Positions 33,975-42,172 of a stretch of DNA of 64,000 nucleotides are shown piece after piece; the first letter of the stretch is position 1, and each line of letters begins with the position of its first letter. The position numbers and the translations under genes are program-made. The notes under the pieces are model-generated. The model made no database searches and was not told the origin of the DNA. It worked only from the letters and a program-made list of their open reading frames with translations. The DNA is from Dehalococcoidia bacterium (GTDB lineage: Bacteria; Chloroflexota; Dehalococcoidia; Lucifugimonadales; UBA3495), in the NCBI GenBank assembly GCA_022827095.1, contig JAJDTP010000001.1, positions 62,001 to 126,000 of the forward strand. Direction: 5' to 3'.

Positions 33975-36308
33975 ATGACCACCACTCAGCAATCCGCCGC
34001 TACCAACGGCTACAGCGTAATCGGGAGCCGACCCATCCGGCACGACGGGACCGACAAGGTAACCGGCCGGGCGCAGTACGGCGCGGACCTGTCATTGCCG
34101 GGGATGCTCTACGGAAAGGTGCTGCGGAGCCCGCACGCCCACGCCCGCATCAAGGGCATCGACACCAGCAAGGCGGAAGCCATGCCCGGCGTCCATGCCG
34201 TGGTGACCTCTGCCGACCTGCCGCAGGCCGGCGGACGGGTGCTGGACCTGGGCGAGGGGGCGATGATCAACCCCAAGTTCCTGAGCAACAACTGCCTGGC
34301 GGCGGAGAAGGCCCTGTACAAGGGCCACGCCATCGCCGCGGTGGCCGCCGACAGCGCCCACGAGGCCGAGCTGGCCCTGGCACTCATCGAGGTTGATTAC
34401 GAGGTTCTGGAACCGGTTACTGACGTGCTCGAGGCGATGCGCGACGACGCGCCGCTGGTCCACGAGCGTCTGGCCAACCTGAACGACCCCAACGTGCGAC
34501 CCGGCGGACTGCTGGGCGAGGGAGACGCCGGCAAGGTGGGCAACGTGCCCAACCGGTACTTCTACGAGTTGGGTGACATCGAGGCCGGCTTCGCCGCCGC
34601 CGACCTGGTGGTGGAGCGGGAGTTCCGCACCAAGGCCGTGCACCAGGGCTACATCGAGCCCCACGCGGCCACGGCGCTGTGGAACGCCGACGACTCTCTC
34701 CACATCTGGTGCAGCAGCCAGGGGCACTTCAACGTGCGCGACCAGACGGCGACGATCATGGGGGTCCCCGTCTCGAAGGTTCTGGTGACGCAGCTGGAGA
34801 TCGGCGGCGGGTTCGGCGGCAAGACGCTGGTGTACCTGGAGCCGGTGGCGGCCGCGCTATCCCGCAAGACGGGCCGGCCGGTGAAGATACAGATGTCACG
34901 CACCGAGGTGTTCGAGGGTACGGGCCCCACGTCGGGCGGCTACATGCGCGTCAAGATGGGCGTCACCAACGACGGCAAGATCACCGCCGCAGACGTCACG
35001 CTGTTTTACGAGGCCGGCGCGTATCCCGGCTCGCCGGTGAACCCGGGCGCGCAGTGCGCATTGTCCTGCTACAACATCGCCAACGGGCGTATCGAGGCGG
35101 CTGACGTGGTGCTGAACCACCCCAAGACGGCGGCGTACCGCGCCCCCGGCTCGCCGGCGGCGGCCTTCGCCGTGGAGACGGTGGTGGACGAGATCTGCGA
35201 AAAGATCGGCATGGACAAGATGGACTTCCGCACGCTGAACGGCGCCAAGCAGGGCGACCGTCGGGTCACCGGGCCGCAGTTTGGCAGCATTGGCTGGCTG
35301 GAGACCGTTCAGGCCGGCCGGGAGCACGACCACTGGAACGCGCCCATCGACCGTGCTCCGGAAGCCGAGGGCAAGAAGGTAGGCCGCGGCGTGGCCGGCG
35401 GGTTCTGGTTCAATGGCACTGGTCCGGCCAGCGCCATCGTGAGCGTGCTGGCGGACGGCACGGTGAGCCTGGTTGAGGGCTCGCCGGACATCGGCGGCTC
35501 CCGCGCGGTGGCGGCGATGCACGTGGCCGAGGTGCTGGGTTTGGCGGCCGAGGACGTTGCCCCGGCGGTGGGCGACACCAACTCCATCGGCTGGACGTCC
35601 ATGACGGGCGGCAGCGGCGTGGCCTTCAAGACGGGCTGGGCTTCCTATGAGGCGGCCCAGGACGTGAAGCAGCAGATGATCAACCGCGCCGCGCGCATCT
35701 GGGACATTGACCCCGAGAACGTGGAATACGACAACGGCGTCATCCAGCACAAGTCGGAGCCGGAACTGCGCTTCACCTTCCGCGAACTGGCGTCGCGGCT
35801 GAACGGCACGGGCGGCCCCATCGTGGGGCGGGCCAACGTGTCGCCCACCGGCGTGGGCGGGGCCTACGCGCTGCACATCGCCGACGTGGCGGTGGACGAG
35901 GAGACCGGCAAGGTTGACATCCTGCGCTACACGGCGATCCAGGACGCGGGCACGGCCATCCACCCGTCCTACGTAGAGGGGCAGATCCAGGGCGGGGCCG
36001 TGCAGGGCATCGGCTGGGCGCTGAACGAGGAGTACTACTTCAACGACGACGCCCAGATGCAGAACTCCAGCTTCCTGGACTACCGGATGCCTACGGCGCT
36101 GGACCTGCCGATGATCGATGCCGTGGTGGTGGAGGTGCCCAACCCCGGGCATCCCTACGGCGTGCGCGGCGTGGGCGAGGTTCCCATCGTGCCGCCCATG
36201 GCGGCCATCGCCAACGCCATCCACAACGCCACGGGCGTGCGGATGGCCAACCTGCCCATGAACCCCGGCGCGGTGCTGGAAGCGCTGTGGGAGCAGAACA
36301 GCTGCTAG
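33975..36308 (+). CDS. Xanthine dehydrogenase-family molybdopterin-binding subunit
   Basis: A 777-residue large subunit of a molybdenum hydroxylase, which hydroxylates a carbon centre with water-derived oxygen. Seen are the Moco-binding GGGFGGKT, FYEAGAYPGSPVNPGA, AAYRAPGSPAAAF, QGIGWALNEEYYF and the catalytic-Glu region GVRGVGEVP near the C-terminus. The active-site loop is AYRAPG, not the AYXCSFR of form I CO dehydrogenase. GGAGGAG precedes the ATG. The FAD (CoxM) and 2Fe-2S (CoxS) subunits are not adjacent, so they must be encoded elsewhere. Substrate is unknown. Confidence 0.92.
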   Translation: MTTTQQSAATNGYSVIGSRPIRHDGTDKVTGRAQYGADLSLPGMLYGKVLRSPHAHARIKGIDTSKAEAMPGVHAVVTSADLPQAGGRVLDLGEGAMINPKFLSNNCLAAEKALYKGHAIAAVAADSAHEAELALALIEVDYEVLEPVTDVLEAMRDDAPLVHERLANLNDPNVRPGGLLGEGDAGKVGNVPNRYFYELGDIEAGFAAADLVVEREFRTKAVHQGYIEPHAATALWNADDSLHIWCSSQGHFNVRDQTATIMGVPVSKVLVTQLEIGGGFGGKTLVYLEPVAAALSRKTGRPVKIQMSRTEVFEGTGPTSGGYMRVKMGVTNDGKITAADVTLFYEAGAYPGSPVNPGAQCALSCYNIANGRIEAADVVLNHPKTAAYRAPGSPAAAFAVETVVDEICEKIGMDKMDFRTLNGAKQGDRRVTGPQFGSIGWLETVQAGREHDHWNAPIDRAPEAEGKKVGRGVAGGFWFNGTGPASAIVSVLADGTVSLVEGSPDIGGSRAVAAMHVAEVLGLAAEDVAPAVGDTNSIGWTSMTGGSGVAFKTGWASYEAAQDVKQQMINRAARIWDIDPENVEYDNGVIQHKSEPELRFTFRELASRLNGTGGPIVGRANVSPTGVGGAYALHIADVAVDEETGKVDILRYTAIQDAGTAIHPSYVEGQIQGGAVQGIGWALNEEYYFNDDAQMQNSSFLDYRMPTALDLPMIDAVVVEVPNPGHPYGVRGVGEVPIVPPMAAIANAIHNATGVRMANLPMNPGAVLEALWEQNSC

Positions 36309-36331
36309 GCGATCGACTCGACAGCCGTTGG

Positions 36332-36365
36332 AACGCCGGGGCGTATAATTGTACGCCCCGGCGTT
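36332..36365 (+). terminator. Perfect 14-bp-stem terminator hairpin after the molybdenum hydroxylase
   Basis: Stem AACGCCGGGGCGTA / TACGCCCCGGCGTT with loop TAATTG, 23 bp past the stop. The following bases CGTTTCTATT are moderately T-rich. This is one of the strongest hairpins in the window. Confidence 0.7.
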
Positions 36366-36397
36366 CGTTTCTATTGCCACCGAAAGAGTGAAACCTG

Positions 36398-37222
36398 ATG
36401 TCCACCACGCAATCGCCCCAAGACGAAATCGCCGCGATACAGGCGACGCTGGCGCGCCATGACGAAGATTTGGAGCGCATCAAGCAGCGGATGATCGAGT
36501 CCGAGGAGTCCACGCGCGCGTTCCTGGAAAACATCGTTGCCGAGTTGACTGCAACCCGCGACAACATAGTCCAGGAGTTGCGGGCCGTTAACGAGAGGCT
36601 GGATGCTCACACGGACATACTGAACAATCACACTGAAAGACTGGACGCTCGAGCTGCGGCGCAAGCCAACACCGACCGCGAAATCGCCGGCATCAACGGC
36701 GAAATCTCCACTATCAAAGAAACGCTGTCGGTACTGGTGGACCGCACTGACGCCATGTCAAGAACCATCAACGAAACCAACAGCCGGGTGGGCAACCTTG
36801 CCGGAACACGCTACGAACGCCGGGTTGCCAGGATAATCTTTCGCCGGCCCAGCCGCACTATCGGGTTGTCCCAGCCGCAGGTGTTGCATACCGATTGGGG
36901 CGAAACGGACACCGCATTCCTGGCGCTGTTGAGCGATGCTGACACTATCACCGATGATGAATACGGGGACCTGCTTGACTCTGACATCATCCTGGCCGGC
37001 CAAAACGCGGCGGGCCAAAATAGCTACGCAGTCGTGGAAGTCGGCATTACGGTGAGCAGCAATGACATTAACCGCGCCGCCCGCCGCGCCCGGACTTTGA
37101 CAACGGCAACCAGTACGCAATGCAGCGCCATCGTGGTGGGCAGCGAAATTCCGGAGGCTGAACTGGAGCGGGCGGCGCGGGCCGGCGTTGCCGTCATTAT
37201 GGTGGTCGAGTCAGAGGATTAG
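36398..37222 (+). CDS. Coiled-coil protein with C-terminal restriction-like domain
   Basis: 274 residues. Residues about 8-130 are heptad-rich coiled coil. The C-terminal 140 residues hold VGNLAGTRYERRVARIIFRRP, DSDIILAG (D194, D196), SYAVVEVGI (E214) and NDINRAARRARTL. The order strand-D, strand-E, helix matches a PD-(D/E)XK fold, but the Lys two residues after Glu is Gly. The layout resembles coiled-coil DUF3782-type proteins known from cyanobacteria. It shares its C-terminal domain with the genes at 27136 and 50970. Its stop touches the ATG of the broken gene that follows. Confidence 0.65.
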   Translation: MSTTQSPQDEIAAIQATLARHDEDLERIKQRMIESEESTRAFLENIVAELTATRDNIVQELRAVNERLDAHTDILNNHTERLDARAAAQANTDREIAGINGEISTIKETLSVLVDRTDAMSRTINETNSRVGNLAGTRYERRVARIIFRRPSRTIGLSQPQVLHTDWGETDTAFLALLSDADTITDDEYGDLLDSDIILAGQNAAGQNSYAVVEVGITVSSNDINRAARRARTLTTATSTQCSAIVVGSEIPEAELERAARAGVAVIMVVESED

Positions 37223-37669
37223 ATGACTATGACCGCCAAAAGCATCATTCCCGCAAACATCCAATCGCTGCTGGACCAAGCCGACTTGAGCCTGCTGCGG
37301 GGTAAGTAGGGCGAGGCGTCAACTTTCTTCTGGAAGGCCACGGAAGCGGCGATAAAGCAGGCGGCACTGGCGCATGGGCACAAGCTGGCGTCATCCGAGT
37401 ACGACGATGTGGAGCCGTTCATCGACAGCCTGGACCAACAGCTTGACCCCGGGGTAAGGCTGATGGGAGCCTATCTGATTACCCTCGAGTGCCAGAGGAA
37501 CGGCGACGGCGACTTGTTGGACCTGGAGGACGTGGTGTTTTACGAGCCGGTGGTGGGCTCGTTCATAGTCGACCTGCTGGCGATGGAGATTGAGCCCGGC
37601 TCGTGCGGTGCTGGAAACGCTGCGGGAGCAGAGCGCGAGTTGGGCTCCACAGTCGAACACCGTTGGTAG
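37223..37669 (+). pseudogene. Interrupted PaREP1-like gene
   Basis: From ATG 37223 the frame reads TAKSIIPANIQSLLDQADLSLLRGK, hits TAG at 37307-37309, then continues as GEASTFFWKATEAAIKQAALAHGHKL, a clear PaREP1-type helix pair, to about 37597. There a second lesion is likely. In the +1 frame ARAVLETLREQSASW continues the helix to a TAG at 37673, while the original frame gives the unlikely tail GAGNAAGAERELGS. One nonsense codon plus a probable frameshift indicate a dead gene. Amber read-through is the alternative. Confidence 0.7.
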
Positions 37670-37673
37670 AATG

Positions 37674-37704
37674 TAGAAGCGGACGGTTGTTCGCTTCTAT
37701 TTTT
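37674..37704 (+). terminator. Rho-independent terminator
   Basis: Stem TAGAAGCG / CGCTTCTA with loop GACGGTTGTT, immediately followed by TTTTT (37700-37704). It closes the unit begun at 36398 and lies 17 bp before the DUF4268 start. Confidence 0.75.
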
Positions 37705-37721
37705 CCCAAAAGGAACCTATC

Positions 37722-38741
37722 ATGACGGAAGCCGATCGTGACCAATGGAAACCTGTACCCCTGCGGAGGGTTTGGCCTAATGAGACGTGGGATTTCACGC
37801 CTTGGTTGGCGGGGAACCTGCGCCAGTTGGGCGAAGCGATTGGGATGGAACTGTCGCTGATTCAGGAGGAAGCATACGGCTGGTCCGGCTATTTGGACAT
37901 CCTGGCGGAAAGCTCGGATGAAGCCAAGGTTGCCATCGAGAACCAGTTGGAAGCTTCGGACAGCGACCATTTTGCCAGACTCATCGGGTACGCAGTCAAT
38001 CATGACGCGCGTGTGCTGGTTTGTGTTGCACCGTATTTCCACGAATACCATCAACGGATTCTGGGCGGCCTCAAAGAGGCGATGCACGGCAATAAGGAAA
38101 TCTTTGCCGTGGAAATTGACGCCGAGGGTGGCAAAGATTTCCGGCCTGCTGAAGATGGAAGGCCAGCTTCGGGTTTCCGTGCAGTGTTTCGGCCAAAAGA
38201 ATTGCACACCGACTGGCCTGAAGCGCCGAGCGCCGAAGTGGACGACGATGCTGTCAGGATGGCCTCTCCAGATAGGTTCCTGATGTATTATCGACCGCTG
38301 ATCGAGAGGTTGCTCGTTGCCGACATCAGACCGTTGCCCACCATCTACGGTGGGTTCACCGGGCGGTGGCGTTCCTTTAGCACCGGTTATGAGCCCATCG
38401 TGTACGGTCTCCGAATCGGTGCTGGCGGATCGGACGCAGAATCAGCAGTTTTCTTGGAAGTTCGAACCGAGAACCGGCAGCAGATTTTTGACGCTCTCCG
38501 GGAGCGCCAGTCCGAGATCCAAGAGGGACTGGACGGGGAGGCGTTGGGAAGCTACGAATTGACTGATAACTGCGGGTTGCTCATATCCACTGAAGCGTCG
38601 GTTGATGACCCCGATGATAAGCAGAACGAAATCAGGGAATGGATGTTTCGGAACCTGCATCGTCTGATGGCAACGGCACAACCACACTTGGACGCTGTAA
38701 TGAGAAACTTGCAATCCGACGCTACGGAGACTGCGGAATGA
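37722..38741 (+). CDS. DUF4268 restriction-endonuclease-like protein
   Basis: A 339-residue protein. The N-terminal half carries GWSGYLDILAESSDEAKVAIENQLEASDSDHFARLIGYA: Asp in LDIL, Glu in the AIENQ strand, then the typical L-x-x-Y helix. This is the layout of the nuclease-like domain found in DUF4268 proteins. The C-terminal half (DRFLMYYRPLIERL onward) is the DUF4268 region proper. It is probably a DNA-modification- or defence-linked protein, but no function is established. AAAAGGAAC precedes the ATG. It overlaps the next gene by 4 bp. Confidence 0.75.
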   Translation: MTEADRDQWKPVPLRRVWPNETWDFTPWLAGNLRQLGEAIGMELSLIQEEAYGWSGYLDILAESSDEAKVAIENQLEASDSDHFARLIGYAVNHDARVLVCVAPYFHEYHQRILGGLKEAMHGNKEIFAVEIDAEGGKDFRPAEDGRPASGFRAVFRPKELHTDWPEAPSAEVDDDAVRMASPDRFLMYYRPLIERLLVADIRPLPTIYGGFTGRWRSFSTGYEPIVYGLRIGAGGSDAESAVFLEVRTENRQQIFDALRERQSEIQEGLDGEALGSYELTDNCGLLISTEASVDDPDDKQNEIREWMFRNLHRLMATAQPHLDAVMRNLQSDATETAE

Positions 38742-39169
38742 AACTGACCGAACTCATTACCGCTGCGACTTGGCGGTGGGCGAGCACCTACGCGGAGACG
38801 TGGCCGCACGAATACGTGCTGCTGAAGAAGGACGGCGAGCGGGAGTTGATGCAAGTGGTGTGTGAGCGCATGCGCGACGGCGAGGCGTTCAACGGTTATT
38901 TCTTCAGCCGACCTACCATCTACCTGTTCATCGGCGACTACAAGTACTGGTTCATGGCGGACGGCGACACCATCAAGGGCGTGCTGGACAACGAGGATGA
39001 CGACCGGGAGGTGGTGCTGAACCGGGCGCGGCTGTATCATGACCGGCGGGATTTCTACATCCAGTATGGCGACACCGGGATGCGGGACGACTACCCCGGC
39101 CCACCCTGGTGGATGAAGCGCGACGAAGCAAGGAGCAGCAGCGATGACAACGACGGAACAGCAGACTGA
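38738..39169 (+). CDS. Hypothetical protein coupled to the DUF4268 gene
   Basis: 143 residues, unrecognised. MKLTELITAATWRWASTYAETWPHEY and a middle with FFSRPTIYLFIGDYKYWFMADG suggest a compact alpha/beta fold rich in aromatic residues. The ATG overlaps the DUF4268 stop, and its own 3' end overlaps the cupin gene by 26 bp. Coupled translation suggests it assists the DUF4268 protein. Confidence 0.65.
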   Translation: MKLTELITAATWRWASTYAETWPHEYVLLKKDGERELMQVVCERMRDGEAFNGYFFSRPTIYLFIGDYKYWFMADGDTIKGVLDNEDDDREVVLNRARLYHDRRDFYIQYGDTGMRDDYPGPPWWMKRDEARSSSDDNDGTAD

Positions 39170-39539
39170 CCTCAAGCCCTACGTGGTGCACACGGTAGGC
39201 GACGCCTCGGAGACCATCCAGACGCCGGGGATGGTGCGCCAGCCGGCCATCGTGCCGGGCAAGGGCGACACCACCAAGATCTGGATGGGCAAGGTTACCG
39301 CCGCGCCCCGCGAGAAAGGGCCGCCGCACACGCACCTGGAAGCAGAGACCGCCGCCTACGTGCTCAAGGGTCACGTGCGGGTCTATTTCGGAGAGAACTT
39401 CGAGGAGTGGATCGAGGCCGGACCTGGTGACTTCATCTTCGTGCCGGCGAACACGCCGCACATCGAGGAGAACCCATACGACGAGGAGCAGGAAGGCATC
39501 CTCTGCCGGGCGCCGGACAACCTGGTGGTGAACCTGTAG
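39144..39539 (+). CDS. Cupin-domain protein
   Basis: 131 residues with a single cupin barrel. Metal-ligand motifs read HTHLEAETAAYVLKGHVRVYFG (two His and a Glu) and, later, PGDFIFVPANTPHIEEN (His). It could be a small dioxygenase or isomerase, or a sugar/regulatory cupin. AAGGAGC precedes the ATG inside the preceding gene. Confidence 0.85.
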   Translation: MTTTEQQTDLKPYVVHTVGDASETIQTPGMVRQPAIVPGKGDTTKIWMGKVTAAPREKGPPHTHLEAETAAYVLKGHVRVYFGENFEEWIEAGPGDFIFVPANTPHIEENPYDEEQEGILCRAPDNLVVNL

Positions 39540-39561
39540 GAAGCGCGCCATTGCGACCGGA

Positions 39562-39594
39562 CGGGGGCGGATGGTTATTCGCCCCCGCGTTTTT
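39562..39594 (+). terminator. Rho-independent terminator after the cupin gene
   Basis: Stem CGGGGGCG (39562-39569) / CGCCCCCG (39580-39587), loop GATGGTTATT, followed by CGTTTTT. It lies 22 bp past the cupin stop. Confidence 0.75.
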
Positions 39595-39614
39595 GGAATG
39601 AGCGCCGCGATGGG

Positions 39615-39714
39615 AGCGTTCCGTTTCAGGTAGTTTGATGGCATGGATGGACAGGATTAACAGGATTTCTGGATGCGAGGGATTCCTGGATTCCGGCTTT
39701 CGCCGGAATGACGG
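39615..39714. repeat. Dispersed 100-bp repeat, copy 2
   Basis: Second copy of the 2152-2251 repeat in the same orientation, with its terminal hairpin at 39690-39709. With the terminator at 39562 it occupies most of the 343-bp gap before the CDGSH gene. The remaining 39715-39882 shows only a ribosome-binding site (AGGAGG). Confidence 0.8.
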
Positions 39715-39882
39715 GAAAGTTAAACCACCTGAATTGGAACGCTACCTGCCGCGAGGATGCAATTGACCGTGGTTGCGATTTGGTGAATAATCATGCCGCC
39801 GATTGTCCTTGCCGCTAACTTGGGCACACGGCGGACCGATCATCGGTCGCTAAATCGTCAGCCACCATGAGGAGGAAACACA

Positions 39883-40089
39883 ATGGCGGATGTCAAGGTA
39901 GAAATTCGGGGCAACGGCCCCCTGCGGGTCATCGGCGAGATTGAGATTGTTGACCAGAGCGGCAACAACTACACCATCCCCGAGGGGCAGTGGGTTTCCT
40001 TCTGCCGCTGCGGGCAGTCGGACAACAAGCCCTTCTGCGACGGCACGCACCGCGACTGCGGGTTCGAGGCTGCCAGCGAGGCTCGGTAG
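39883..40089 (+). CDS. CDGSH-type iron-sulfur protein
   Basis: A 68-residue protein with one CDGSH motif: C-x-C, then SDNKPFCDGTH, in which three Cys and one His bind a 2Fe-2S cluster. The N-terminal half (EIRGNGPLRVIGEIEIVDQSG) is the usual beta-strand lead-in. It would act as a small redox or cluster-transfer protein. AGGAGG precedes the ATG. It is transcribed alone. Confidence 0.92.
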   Translation: MADVKVEIRGNGPLRVIGEIEIVDQSGNNYTIPEGQWVSFCRCGQSDNKPFCDGTHRDCGFEAASEAR

Positions 40090-40200
40090 AGCTCGCACCG
40101 CTGAATTCCAGCGCACTGCGCCGCCAGCCGCCGGTTTTCAATCCGGTTGCTGGCGGCTTTTGCTAATATGGAGCAACCGGCATACGCGGGGATTGCAGGT

Positions 40201-40220
40201 TTGACAGACGGTTTTGTCAA
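40201..40220. promoter_or_regulatory. Possible operator palindrome TTGACA...TGTCAA
   Basis: TTGACA (40201-40206) and TGTCAA (40215-40220) form a 6-bp inverted repeat around an 8-bp centre. The first half also resembles a -35 box, but no -10 is visible at 16-18 bp. Confidence 0.25.
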
Positions 40221-40253
40221 GGAGCAGGTTCACCCGGATCATTTACGTAGCGA

Positions 40254-40355
40254 CGAGATTGCCACGCTTCGCTCGCAATGACACAGGTGGCGAGGATAGG
40301 GTCCTTCGTTCGCAATGACACGGGTGGCGAGGATAGAGTCCTTCGTTCGCGATGA
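40254..40355. repeat. Palindromic-family arm expanded by a 37-bp tandem repeat
   Basis: The element starts as the right arm GAGATTGCCACGCTTCGCTCGCAATGACA type, then two 37-bp units (40273-40309, 40310-40346) repeat TCGCAATGACAC-GGTGGCGAGGATAG-style sequence, ending in a third partial unit. It lies in the 319-bp gap between the CDGSH gene and the hydratase. Confidence 0.75.
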
Positions 40356-40408
40356 AACAACGGGCGACGGCGGTTGGCACACACGGACACAGCACAAGGA
40401 GGCGCACC

Positions 40409-41209
40409 ATGGTAACCACGACACCGGCCCGCGCGGCCGCCGAGTTCATTTTCGAGAGCTACCGCAAGGTGCAGCCTTTTGAGCGCCTGCCGGCCGACCT
40501 GTTCCCCAAGACGCTGGACGAAGCCTACGCCATACAGCTGGAGCTACACTGCATGCTGTCCAGCCTGTGGGGTCCGCTGTCGGGATACAAGCTGGCGTAC
40601 ACCACGCCGGTGATGCAAGAGCGGGCCGGTCTGGACCATCCGGTGCTGGGCGGCGTGTTCGAGAAGACTATCCTGCGCTCGCCGGTGGTGCTGAACTTCA
40701 CCGAGTACGTGAACCTGGGCATCGAGCTGGAGGTGGGCGTGACGCTGGGCAAGGACCTGCCGGCGTCGGGCGCGCCGTACACCCGGGACGCGGTGGAGGA
40801 TGCGGTTGCCGAGGTGGCGACGGCCTTTGAGATCGTGGACATGCGGACGCCGGCCGACCTGACCACCGAGGAGCGCACGCTGATGAGCGTGGCGGTCAAC
40901 ATCCTGAACTCCGGCGTGGTGCTGGGCGATCCGGTGACCAACTGGCGGGATCTGGACCTGGTGGGCTGCAAGGGCGTGATGAGCATCAACCATGAGCAGG
41001 TGGGCGAGGGTTACGGTCGTGACGTGATGGGTCACCCCTTCGAGCCGCTGGTCTGGCTGGCCAACGAACTGTCCAGGCGGAACCATCCGCTGAAGGCCGG
41101 CGACACGGTGATCACGGGCAGCCTGATCCCGCCGACGGCGCTGGGGTTCGCATCGGAGGGCCGCATCTCCATCGAGGGCCTGGGCGAGGCGGTGGTGGTG
41201 TGCGCCTAG
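40409..41209 (+). CDS. 2-keto-4-pentenoate hydratase-like (FAH superfamily) enzyme
   Basis: A 266-residue protein similar to MhpD/DmpE hydratases and 4-oxalocrotonate decarboxylases, which act in meta-cleavage of aromatics. Metal ligands are expected in LGIELEVGVTLGKDLP (Glu-x-Glu). AFEIVDMR, GVVLGDPV and LKAGDTVITGSLIPP also fit the family. AAGGAGG upstream fixes the ATG at 40409. Which of the two reactions it performs is not decidable. The 3' end overlaps rsmI by 4 bp. Confidence 0.88.
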   Translation: MVTTTPARAAAEFIFESYRKVQPFERLPADLFPKTLDEAYAIQLELHCMLSSLWGPLSGYKLAYTTPVMQERAGLDHPVLGGVFEKTILRSPVVLNFTEYVNLGIELEVGVTLGKDLPASGAPYTRDAVEDAVAEVATAFEIVDMRTPADLTTEERTLMSVAVNILNSGVVLGDPVTNWRDLDLVGCKGVMSINHEQVGEGYGRDVMGHPFEPLVWLANELSRRNHPLKAGDTVITGSLIPPTALGFASEGRISIEGLGEAVVVCA

Positions 41210-42069
41210 ACTTGGTCACGCTGATCTGGGGTTGAGGCTCCGGTCTCGACCCACAGGGCGTAGACGGCGCGGCGCGGGAGGCCGGTTGAGGATACGACCT
41301 CGGCCACCGCGTCGCGTCCGCGTTTTCCGGCGGCGCGGTGTTCTATCAGGGCTTGGCGGGCCGCGTCCATTCGCTCCTCCTCGCTCGACGAGTCTTGTTG
41401 GTCGCCGCGGCTGGTCGGGCCGATGACGATGGTGAACTCGCCGCGGGGCTCCGTGAAATAGGCGAGAGCGTCGGAGGCGGATCCGCGCCAGACCTCCTCG
41501 TGGAGCTTGGTGAGTTCCCGGCAGACGGCGACGGGCGGGTCGCGCAGCGCGTCGGCGATGTCGGACAGCGTTGCACGCAGTCTGTGCGGGGATTCGAACA
41601 GGACTAGGGTTTGCCCTGATCTGGCGGCGTCGGTCAGGGTCGAGGAACGTTCGGATCTACGGCGGGGCAGGAAGCCCAGGAAAACGAAACGGTCGGCGGT
41701 GAAACCGGCTACGGATAGCGCGGCGGTCACGGCTGAGACACCGGGGATGGTGACGACGCCATGGCCGGCATCAGCGATAGCCGCGACCAGGCCGGCGCCC
41801 GGGTCACTCACGGCGGGGGAGCCGGCGTCGGTGGCCAGGGCGACGTCGCCCACGGCGAGGGCTTCCAGCAGGCGGGGCAGTTGCCGTTTCCAGTTGTGCT
41901 CGTGGCAGCTGAGCAGGCGTGGGTGGGCGTCCAGGTGGGCCAGCAGGCGACGGGTGACGCGGGTGTCCTCGGCGGCGACCAAGGGGATGGAGGACAGGAT
42001 GCGGCTGGCGCGGAGGGTAAGGTCCTCCAGGTTGCCGATGGGGGTGCCGATTACGTAGAGGGTGCCCAC
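41206..42069 (-). CDS. rsmI: 16S rRNA (cytidine-1402-2'-O)-methyltransferase RsmI
   Basis: Methylates C1402 of 16S rRNA using SAM. Signature strings are GTLYVIGTPIGNLEDLTLRA, AAEDTRVTRRLL, ATDAGSPAVSDPGAGLV, IPGVSAVTAALSVAG and FESPHRL. The C-terminal 60 residues form the usual small helical domain. The GTG at 42069 starts directly at the family N-terminus; the open frame upstream to 42213 is not conserved in type. The product is 287 residues, a normal length. Confidence 0.93.
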   Translation of the reverse strand: MGTLYVIGTPIGNLEDLTLRASRILSSIPLVAAEDTRVTRRLLAHLDAHPRLLSCHEHNWKRQLPRLLEALAVGDVALATDAGSPAVSDPGAGLVAAIADAGHGVVTIPGVSAVTAALSVAGFTADRFVFLGFLPRRRSERSSTLTDAARSGQTLVLFESPHRLRATLSDIADALRDPPVAVCRELTKLHEEVWRGSASDALAYFTEPRGEFTIVIGPTSRGDQQDSSSEEERMDAARQALIEHRAAGKRGRDAVAEVVSSTGLPRRAVYALWVETGASTPDQRDQV

Positions 42070-42172
42070 GGGGAGAGTATAGCGTTCGTTGATCCAGGAC
42101 AAGGGCGTGGGTGTCTGGCGCACTTGCGGAGCGCGGACTGGAGGACGGCATGCTGGAAAACGACCGATGTGG

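Noticed and set aside
34896-36380. 494-codon minus-strand frame over the molybdenum hydroxylase
   Set aside because: Arg/His/Val-rich shadow with no family motif; the plus frame is unambiguous.
37307-37309. TAG considered as a recoded (pyrrolysine/amber) codon
   Set aside because: Other genes here end in TAG, there is no pylT/pylS or methylamine context, and a second lesion downstream points to a pseudogene.
40254-40355. Short direct repeats considered as a CRISPR array
   Set aside because: Units abut without unique spacers and derive from a dispersed palindrome arm; no cas gene is present.
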